17,379 nt of DNA from Desulfobacteraceae bacterium (GTDB taxonomy: Bacteria; Desulfobacterota; DSM-4660; Desulfatiglandales; Desulfatiglandaceae), in NCBI GenBank assembly GCA_030632525.1, contig DAOVUP010000001.1, positions 1 through 17,379 on the forward strand. Reading direction: 5' to 3'. The position numbers and the translations under genes were made by a program. The first letter of the stretch is position 1; each line of letters begins with the position of its first letter. Shown piece after piece: positions 6,672 to 12,516 of the stretch. The notes beneath the pieces were generated by a model. It worked only from the letters and a program-made list of their open reading frames with translations. It searched no databases and was not told the origin of the DNA.

Positions 6672-7898
6672 TTACCGTATCATCTGGTTCATCTCAAAGA
6701 TTGGGAGGAGTATTGAGATAACGATAAATCCTACGGTCACGCCCATGAACAGAATCATGACCGGTTCCAACATGGAGGTCATGGCAAGGACCTGTGACTC
6801 CACCTCACCTTCATAAATATCTGCGATCTTGTTGAGCATACTCTCTATCTCCCCACTCTGTTCTCCTGCAGAAATCATCTGTATTGCAATGGGAGGGAAC
6901 CAGCGACTCCGGGAAAGTGACACAGCAAGGGCCTTGCCCGACTGGACGTCATCCATGGCATTGTCAATGCCTTCAGCAATCACCGTGTTGCTGACAATGT
7001 TTCTGACTATACCGAGCGCAGGGAGGAGGGGAACACCATTTTGAAGCAGGCTGCCCAAGGTCCTGGAAAATCGCGCCATTGCTGTTTTGGTATTTACAGG
7101 GCCGATAACAGGGGCCCGGAGCTTTAAGCGGTCCCATATATGCCTTCCATTAGGCCTATTGATTAACCTCCTTATCAACAGAACAGCACATCCCAATCCT
7201 CCAATAACAAGCCACCAGAAAGATTTAAGAAAATTGCTTACCCCTATGAGTATCAGGGTGGGAAGAGGCAAAACCTGGTGCATCTCGTCGAAGATCTTCG
7301 TGATATTGGGCACAATAAAAGTGATGAGGAAAAAGAGTACCAGGCCGCCGATTAAAAACATGAAGGCTGGATAAGCTAAGGCCGCTTTCAGACGACCCCT
7401 CAGGGCCTGTTGATGCTCAGTCAATTCCGATAGTCTATGGAGAACCAGATCAAGGGACCCTGATTCTTCCCCCGCCCTAACCATGTTGACATAGATCTGA
7501 GAAAATACCTTAGGATGCCGCGACAATGAAAAGGCCAGGCTGTTCCCCTCATTTACCGATTCTTTGATCTGAGCCAAAATCTTTTTCAGGAGGGGATTCG
7601 GAACCTGCGATATCATGGCGTCCAAGGATGCAACTAATGTGATTCCTGCTCCCAACAGGATGGCCAGCTGCCGCGTGGCAACAGCAAGATCTGCAGGCCT
7701 GACCCGCTTGAAAAAGGTAGAAATGGAAGTCTGGTCCGGAGCCGCCTGTCCAGACGTAGACGAGGTCTCTTTCAATTCTATTGGAAAGACACCCGACCCC
7801 CTCAGCTTCTGCCTGGCTGCTATCGGGCTGTCAGCATCAATGATTCCATCCTTGTTCTTGCCCGCCCTGTCAAGAGCCCGGTATTCATAAACAGGCAT
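6672..7898 (-). CDS. gspF: Type II secretion system inner-membrane platform protein GspF
   Basis: 408 residues from the ATG at 7898 (MPVYEYRALDRAGKNKDG, the classic GspF start); a longer frame to 7928 adds repeat-encoded residues. GspF is the polytopic core of the assembly platform that couples the GspE ATPase to pseudopilus growth. An N-terminal domain (1-60) is followed by two copies of the T2SSF helical domain, each with the signature RAGEESGSLD (141-150) and SAGEQSGEIESML. Membrane segments lie at about 177-198, 216-244 and near 372-396. It is the first gene of the visible operon; normally gspE precedes it, but here a divergent gap and nadB do. No Shine-Dalgarno is visible; repeats and a TCCCGC/GCGGGA hairpin lie directly upstream. 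Confidence 0.95.
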   Translation of the reverse strand: MPVYEYRALDRAGKNKDGIIDADSPIAARQKLRGSGVFPIELKETSSTSGQAAPDQTSISTFFKRVRPADLAVATRQLAILLGAGITLVASLDAMISQVPNPLLKKILAQIKESVNEGNSLAFSLSRHPKVFSQIYVNMVRAGEESGSLDLVLHRLSELTEHQQALRGRLKAALAYPAFMFLIGGLVLFFLITFIVPNITKIFDEMHQVLPLPTLILIGVSNFLKSFWWLVIGGLGCAVLLIRRLINRPNGRHIWDRLKLRAPVIGPVNTKTAMARFSRTLGSLLQNGVPLLPALGIVRNIVSNTVIAEGIDNAMDDVQSGKALAVSLSRSRWFPPIAIQMISAGEQSGEIESMLNKIADIYEGEVESQVLAMTSMLEPVMILFMGVTVGFIVISILLPIFEMNQMIR

Positions 7899-7905
7899 GG
7901 TATAG

Positions 7906-7952
7906 GATTTCGGATTTCGGTCCCGCAAGGCGGGATCGGATTTCGGATTTGG
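7906..7952. repeat. GATTTCG tandem units flanking a hairpin upstream of gspF
   Basis: GGATTTC units occur twice on each side of a perfect 6-bp inverted repeat TCCCGC-AAG-GCGGGA (7921-7935). It sits 8-54 bp before the gspF start, where the ribosome-binding site would be expected. The hairpin resembles a shortened version of the CCCG...CGGG element seen elsewhere in the operon. Confidence 0.7.
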
Positions 7953-8287
7953 TTCTGAAATTCTTCATATATAAATCAATCGGGTTACAGGATTGGTAAT
8001 CGCTCACGGGTTCAGTGCCTTTAACCTTTGAGCCCTGAACCCGTGAACGGCTCCAAAAGATGTTAGCAACACATGCTGTTTCTGTCAACTCGGAGTTCTG
8101 GCGCAGAATGCCCACGAGAGGGGGATTGCCGAATAAAGTACTTGAGCATATAGCAACAGGCTGATATCGTGGCAGAGGTTCAAGGGTTGAAGGGTTACTA
8201 TTGCCGTGTTCTGAAAGTTCTTTCTGCAAAATTGGCAATTTAAGTTGCCTGTGTAATAGTAATCGAATAACAATCAAGGAGTGACGA
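7953..8287. other. Gene-free gap between gspF and nadB
   Basis: No convincing gene on either strand. It contains GGTTCA-type repeats in both orientations, the inverted repeat at 8004-8046 and AGGTTCAAGGGTTGAAGGG (about 8176-8194). A divergent promoter pair for gspF and nadB must lie in 7899-8485, but no box pair is good enough to call. Minus-strand frames here translate to low-complexity, gene-unlike peptides. Confidence 0.6.
8004..8046. repeat. 12-bp perfect inverted repeat in the gspF-nadB gap
   Basis: TCACGGGTTCAG (8004-8015) and CTGAACCCGTGA (8035-8046) are exact reverse complements separated by 19 nt. No T-run follows on either strand, so it is not a typical intrinsic terminator. It may be an operator, an RNA hairpin in the gspF leader, or two GGTTCA-type repeats in opposite orientation. 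Confidence 0.75.
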
Positions 8288-8395
8288 GTGACGAAGGAAA
8301 ACAAAGAAGTTGACCTTGAGGATCGTCTCATTGATTTTGCCGTCAGAATTATTTTTGTGGCAAGTGTGAAAACCGCGACACAAAATAAAAGTTGA
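8288..8395 (+). pseudogene. Truncated four-helix-bundle protein (S23 rRNA intervening-sequence protein type)
   Basis: A GTG start at 8288 with AGGAG six nt upstream opens a 35-codon frame: VTKENKEVDLEDRLIDFAVR and then a short non-matching tail to TGA at 8393-8395. From memory of the family, the segment DLEDRLIDFAVRII is the conserved beginning of the small four-helix-bundle proteins (S23/IVP family, normally about 110-130 residues, related to the Avd fold of diversity-generating retroelements). The rest of the gene is missing; the frame departs from the family after about residue 23. I read it as a decayed fragment. It lies 90 bp upstream of nadB in the same orientation. A functional short peptide is possible because the start signals are intact. 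Confidence 0.65.
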
Positions 8396-8485
8396 AATTC
8401 GTAATTCGGGACTCGGCGGTGACCTCGATTGTTGAAGAAAGATGTTAGGTTCAAAGATTCAGATTTGTTTTTCTGGGGAGCAGAT

Positions 8486-10099
8486 ATGGAAATTATAACG
8501 GATTATCTGGTTATTGGTAGCGGTATCGCCGGGCTGAGCTTTGCCTTACAGGCGGCCAAGACAGGAAGGGTGGCTATTGTAACCAAGAAGGAAAAGGCAG
8601 AAGGGTCCACCAATTATGCCCAGGGCGGCATTGCATCGGTATTTGATCAGGATGACAGCTTTGATCTACATATAAAAGACACTCTCAAATCGGGTGACGG
8701 TCTCTGCCATGAGGATATTGTGAAGCTTGTAGTAGAAGAGGGCCCTGAGAGAATTAGAGAGCTCATTGCCATGGGGGTCTGTTTTTCGCGTCAGGGAAAA
8801 GATGGGGAATCCCTTGATCTGGGCCGCGAAGGTGGACACTCGAAACGTCGAATAGTTCACACCAAAGACATGACAGGCCGGGAGGTGGAACGTATCCTGC
8901 TCGATCGCGCAGAAGAGGAAGAAAACATCCAAATCTATGAAAACCATATGGCGATCGATCTAATAACCAAATCCAAGTTGATCCGTCGCGGGATTATTGC
9001 CACCGAAACCAGTGAAACCTGCTGGGGGGCCTATGTCTTGGACGTGGAACAGGGGGAGATTATCACCTTTTTGTCTAAGGCTACGGCCCTGTCATCCGGA
9101 GGCGCCGGCAAGGTATATCTGTACACGAGCAACCCTGATATTGCCACGGGAGATGGGGTTGCCATCGGGTATCGTGCCGGGGCCAAGGTCGCCAATATGG
9201 AATTTGTCCAGTTCCATCCCACATGCCTCTATCACCCCTTGGCCAAGAGCTTTTTGATCTCCGAGGCGGTCAGGGGAGAGGGAGGCGTGCTTTTGGACAA
9301 AAAAGGGAACCGGTTCATGGAGAAATACCATCCCCTTAAGGACCTGGCATTCAGGGATATTGTGGCCAGGTCCATTGACATGGAACTGAAAAAGAGCGGG
9401 GATGAATGCGTCTACTTAGATATCAGCCATAAAGACTCGGGATTTATTATGGACAGGTTTCCCCATATCCATGAGACATGTCTGAAGTACCAGGTTGATA
9501 TTACCAAAGAACCGATTCCTGTGGTCCCTGCTGCCCATTATATGTGCGGCGGCCTCCTCACAGACGAGCAAGGAAAAACAAATCTTCGCAATCTATACGC
9601 AATCGGCGAGGTCGCCTGCACAGGGTTGCATGGGGCAAACCGCTTAGCCAGCAATTCACTCCTTGAGGCCCTTGTCTTTGCAAGACGGGCTGCGCTGACA
9701 TCGGCTACCGAGATGGAAGGCAAAAGGGACGAATCCTTCCCCAAGGCCCCTCAGTGGGACCCGGGGAGTGCCACAGACAGCGAGGAAATGGTAGTTGTTT
9801 CACATAACTGGGATGAGATCAGGAGTTTTATGTGGAACTATGTGGGGATTGTCAGGACAAACAAGCGGTTGGCACGGGCAAAAACCCGGGTCGAAAGTAT
9901 ACAATCAGAGATCAAGGAGTATTATTGGAATTTCTTAGTAACACAGGACCTGCTTGAACTGCGGAACATTGCCTTGGTGGCCGAGTTGATTATCAGTTGT
10001 GCCTCCCTCCGAAAGGAGAGCCGCGGACTCCATTTCAACCTGGATTATCCATCGCAGGACCATGTTCACTGGCTCCAGAACACGGTTCTGTGGATATGA
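8486..10099 (+). CDS. nadB: L-aspartate oxidase NadB
   Basis: 537 residues from the ATG at 8486, chosen over upstream in-frame starts because GGGGAG lies five nt before it. NadB is a cytosolic FAD enzyme that oxidises L-aspartate to iminoaspartate, which NadA condenses to quinolinate for NAD synthesis; in anaerobes fumarate is the likely oxidant. Motifs: dinucleotide fold GSGIAG (11-16), STNYAQGGIA (41-50), GREGGHSKRRIVHTKD (113-128), QFHPT (242-246), RGEGG (263-267), the catalytic-type Arg in FRDIVAR (about 290), HYMCGG (351-356) and GLHGANRLASNSLLEA (380-395), which separates NadB from fumarate reductase/succinate dehydrogenase flavoproteins. There is no Sdh/Frd partner subunit nearby. The gene stands alone, divergent from gspF and convergent with the qrc operon. 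Confidence 0.96.
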   Translation: MEIITDYLVIGSGIAGLSFALQAAKTGRVAIVTKKEKAEGSTNYAQGGIASVFDQDDSFDLHIKDTLKSGDGLCHEDIVKLVVEEGPERIRELIAMGVCFSRQGKDGESLDLGREGGHSKRRIVHTKDMTGREVERILLDRAEEEENIQIYENHMAIDLITKSKLIRRGIIATETSETCWGAYVLDVEQGEIITFLSKATALSSGGAGKVYLYTSNPDIATGDGVAIGYRAGAKVANMEFVQFHPTCLYHPLAKSFLISEAVRGEGGVLLDKKGNRFMEKYHPLKDLAFRDIVARSIDMELKKSGDECVYLDISHKDSGFIMDRFPHIHETCLKYQVDITKEPIPVVPAAHYMCGGLLTDEQGKTNLRNLYAIGEVACTGLHGANRLASNSLLEALVFARRAALTSATEMEGKRDESFPKAPQWDPGSATDSEEMVVVSHNWDEIRSFMWNYVGIVRTNKRLARAKTRVESIQSEIKEYYWNFLVTQDLLELRNIALVAELIISCASLRKESRGLHFNLDYPSQDHVHWLQNTVLWI

Positions 10100-10115
10100 T
10101 TCCTGATTAAGGAAT
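10099..10115. repeat. Small hairpin between the convergent nadB and qrc ends
   Basis: ATTCCT (10099-10104) and AGGAAT (10110-10115) form a 6-bp stem with a 5-nt loop in the 15-bp space between the nadB TGA and the opposing TAA of the small membrane ORF. There is no T-tract on either side, so a terminator role is weakly supported. Confidence 0.4.
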
Positions 10116-10273
10116 TAGAAATGTCTCTCCCTCATAAACCCGAGCGCCTGCAGACCGGTCCTTATAACCACGAAGGTAATGCCTGCGCCTATAATGCCGA
10201 GGGCGACATAGAGGAGTCCAAAGAATATCAGATATTCAATATTCCACTGCCATTCAAAGGAAAACGGTGTCAT
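10115..10273 (-). CDS. 52-residue single-span membrane protein at the end of the qrc operon
   Basis: ATG at 10273 with GGAGAGTG about 9 nt upstream, TAA at 10115-10117. The protein starts MTPFSFEWQWNIEYLIFFGL and has one clear membrane span at about 14-37 (glycine/alanine-rich, LYVALGIIGAGITFVVI), then a short basic tail (RTGLQALGFMRERHF), suggesting the C-terminus is cytoplasmic. It starts 16 bp after the qrcD stop on the same strand, so it is almost certainly co-transcribed and probably translated with qrcD. I do not recognise a family. Size and position resemble small accessory subunits of respiratory complexes (for example CcoQ- or CydX-like), but that is analogy only. The standard Qrc description has four subunits. 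Confidence 0.8.
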   Translation of the reverse strand: MTPFSFEWQWNIEYLIFFGLLYVALGIIGAGITFVVIRTGLQALGFMRERHF

Positions 10274-10289
10274 TGTATTTCACTCTCCA

Positions 10290-11528
10290 CTATTCTGTAA
10301 TAGGGTTCAGCTCTCTCTCTTTTGGAAATATAGGCAGATATCTGTAGGCGGCGGAAAACACCAAGAATCCATAACCGACCACAGCCATTCCGATACCCCA
10401 TTCCTGCCACGTGGGGAGATAGCCCCAAAACCTGTCAAAGGGCATTACAGGTATTGCCAGGGTTACTATGATAAAGAGGAAACGGTTCAGGACAATCCCT
10501 GTACAGTTTAACAGGCATGCAATGATGAGCAATCCCTGGTTCTGCCTCGCCTTTGGTGTCATAAGGATAATCGCCGGTAAGATACCGCAGAAAACCATCT
10601 CGGCTACGATTAAATAGACTCCGTATGGGCCTTCCCTGAAGAAGCTCTCAAATGTCAGCCCTGACCTCGGGACAATACCGTACATCCAGCCTAGATAATC
10701 AAAGATCTTTAAGACCATGTACAGTGAGAGCAGCCATGCCGAAATCTTTGCAAGGAGCTGAATGGCGCTGTCAGGAACAAGCTTCTTCCGGGTAAAGAAT
10801 TCGGTCAGTTTCGTACAGAGGATGGTGAAACAGGGCCCAACGGCTATTGCTGAAAGAACAAAGAGAAAGAATGTCCAGGGCCAGATATAAAAGCCCTCCC
10901 TCGCCGCAAAGGGTCTCGCATACATCACACCGAACATGCCGCCCAAAGACCCCTGGTGAAAGAACGACAGAAAAGTGCCGGTTGCGGCAAAAACGGCCAT
11001 GATTTCATGGAGGTTATGTCCAAAAATCCGGAGTTCTTTTATCTCTTCTAATTTTCTGTTTTCTAAAATAATCGGTATGAACTCGATTGCCAGAACCATC
11101 AGATAACAGGTAATACAGAAGGACACTTCAACCAACATGGAGTGTATATTGGCGTGCCAGAAGATGAACCACCCTCTGATAGGCTGGCCAATGTCGATGC
11201 CCAACATGGCCATGGCGCCTGAATAGCAGATAAAGCCTATGATCACCGCGGGTTTGATGATATTCTTCAATTCCTTTTGACCCATAACATAGGTAAGGAA
11301 TCCGGTGAAAAATGCACCGGCGCCTAAGGCGATTATTGCCAAATCAAATACGATCCAGAGGGCAAAGGCAAAGATATTGCTCATATTTGTCTGGTTCAAC
11401 CCCTTCCACAGGCATAGGAAGGCCGATAGCCCCCCCCATGCCAAGAGGGCTAACCACGGCAGGGTCCAGAAAAAAAAGGCCCATGTGGAACATCTCTTAA
11501 CTCCATGCGGTAATAATGGCGAATCCAT
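10290..11528 (-). CDS. qrcD: Menaquinone reductase membrane subunit QrcD (NrfD family)
   Basis: 412 residues from the ATG at 11528; AGGAGG lies upstream at proper distance, ruling out the longer frame to 11552. It is an integral membrane protein with about ten predicted spans (around 17-40, 52-80, 94-110, 130-155, 175-195, 218-242, 262-285, 300-320, 330-350 and 375-398) and conserved NrfD/PsrC features such as GIDIGQPIRGWFIFWHANIH and HQGSLGGMFGV. In Qrc this subunit binds menaquinone near the periplasmic side and is reported to take part in proton movement. It follows qrcC by 54 bp and precedes the 52-residue membrane ORF by 16 bp. NrfD proteins serve many complexes; the assignment to Qrc comes from the gene order. 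Confidence 0.9.
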   Translation of the reverse strand: MDSPLLPHGVKRCSTWAFFFWTLPWLALLAWGGLSAFLCLWKGLNQTNMSNIFAFALWIVFDLAIIALGAGAFFTGFLTYVMGQKELKNIIKPAVIIGFICYSGAMAMLGIDIGQPIRGWFIFWHANIHSMLVEVSFCITCYLMVLAIEFIPIILENRKLEEIKELRIFGHNLHEIMAVFAATGTFLSFFHQGSLGGMFGVMYARPFAAREGFYIWPWTFFLFVLSAIAVGPCFTILCTKLTEFFTRKKLVPDSAIQLLAKISAWLLSLYMVLKIFDYLGWMYGIVPRSGLTFESFFREGPYGVYLIVAEMVFCGILPAIILMTPKARQNQGLLIIACLLNCTGIVLNRFLFIIVTLAIPVMPFDRFWGYLPTWQEWGIGMAVVGYGFLVFSAAYRYLPIFPKERELNPITE

Positions 11529-11582
11529 TACTCGTCCTCCTGAGATCAGCAATCTAACAGTGTCTTGTTTAGGTCTTTGGTA

Positions 11583-12410
11583 CTAAAACTCATCGCGTCC
11601 CGGTTTTGTGGACCATTCCTCTTCCGCCCAGCTCTTATTGACCACTGGCGTATATTCGCCGGGCAGGAAATTGTCGCCTAACTTGCGTATCCAATCCCTG
11701 TTGGAGTGGTAATAGACCTTCGGTTCCGTGCCGATCCGCTCCAAAAGTCTGAATGTAAAGGGGTGCTTTATGAGTTTGGAGACTTCATGCTCGGGATTAT
11801 TCAGGTCCCCGAAGGTAATAGCCTGGGCCGGGCAGGCCTCTGCGCAGGCGGTAACATATTCACCTTCTTCAATCTCCCGCCGGTCCTCGGCATAGGCTAA
11901 GGTTTTTGCCCGCATCAGCCGCTGATGGCAAAAGGTGCATTTTTCCACAACCCCTCTCATCCGGGGAGAGACCTCGGGAGTCAGGTAGCGATCCATTCCC
12001 TTATCCTGGGGAAATACGTCCCACCAGTTGAAATACCTGGCGCCATAGGGGCACGCAGCCTGGCAATACCTGCAACCGATGCATCGGGTATATATCTGGC
12101 TGACGATCCCGGTATTGAAATCCAATTTCGTGGCAGTGGCAACACAGACGGAAACACACGGTGGGTGATGGTCGCAGTGCATGCACGGCCTGGGAAAATA
12201 ACTGACCTCAGCTTTGGGGAACTCCTTTCCGTTGGATATCTTGTAAAGACGCATCCAGGTGATCGTACGTTCTTTATCTGATTGGTCAGCCCTCACGGCA
12301 ACGTTGTTTTCGGCTGCACAGGCTACCATACATGTTCCGCAACCCGTGCATTTGTCAATATCGATGACCATGCCATACTTAAATTTCCCGTGGTCATTTG
12401 CTTTTTTCAT
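11583..12410 (-). CDS. qrcC: Menaquinone reductase iron-sulfur subunit QrcC
   Basis: 275 residues; ATG at 12410 preceded by GAGGT at about 7 nt. Sixteen cysteines form four ferredoxin-type sets: C21/24/27/31, C76/79/85/89, C110/113/116/120 and C158/161/189/193, the arrangement of the DmsB/PsrB/HybA-like Fe-S subunits. It relays electrons between QrcB and the membrane subunit QrcD. No signal peptide is visible; in this complex type the subunit is expected to reach the periplasm together with the Tat-signal partner QrcB. In D. vulgaris Qrc one of the clusters is reported as [3Fe-4S], but all 16 cysteines are present here. It is separated from qrcB by 106 bp that include a small repeat array. 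Confidence 0.9.
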   Translation of the reverse strand: MKKANDHGKFKYGMVIDIDKCTGCGTCMVACAAENNVAVRADQSDKERTITWMRLYKISNGKEFPKAEVSYFPRPCMHCDHHPPCVSVCVATATKLDFNTGIVSQIYTRCIGCRYCQAACPYGARYFNWWDVFPQDKGMDRYLTPEVSPRMRGVVEKCTFCHQRLMRAKTLAYAEDRREIEEGEYVTACAEACPAQAITFGDLNNPEHEVSKLIKHPFTFRLLERIGTEPKVYYHSNRDWIRKLGDNFLPGEYTPVVNKSWAEEEWSTKPGRDEF

Positions 12411-12440
12411 GAGTTACCTCACTTAAGAGATCGTCAAATA

Positions 12441-12464
12441 GTTGAGTCGTTAAGTCGTTGAGTT
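12441..12464. repeat. Three 8-bp tandem units in the qrcB-qrcC spacer
   Basis: GTTGAGTC, GTTAAGTC and GTTGAGTT follow each other directly. This is the same style of short imperfect tandem repeat that fills the gsp spacers, here inside the qrc operon. The remainder of the 106-bp spacer (12411-12516) holds only the qrcC ribosome-binding site. Confidence 0.75.
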
Positions 12465-12516
12465 AGAACCTTGGTCTCGCCTCAGAGTGGACTCGACCAC
12501 TTAACCAGATCTGCAC

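Noticed and set aside
8085..8273. 62-codon minus-strand frame in the same gap
   Set aside because: No Shine-Dalgarno, gene-unlike composition and no neighbours in an operon; it reads as chance openness in non-coding DNA.
7885..8454. 189-codon minus-strand open frame spanning the gspF-nadB gap
   Set aside because: It overlaps the gspF start in another frame, crosses the repeats, the inverted repeat and the plus-strand four-helix-bundle relic, has no ribosome-binding site and no recognisable protein features.
7899..8485. Diversity-generating retroelement suggested by the Avd-like relic and repeats
   Set aside because: No reverse transcriptase, no template/variable repeat pair with adenine-biased differences and no target gene are visible in the window.
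8486..10099. Succinate dehydrogenase/fumarate reductase flavoprotein
   Set aside because: No Fe-S or membrane partner genes adjoin it, and GLHGANRLASNSLLEA with the surrounding motifs is typical of NadB.
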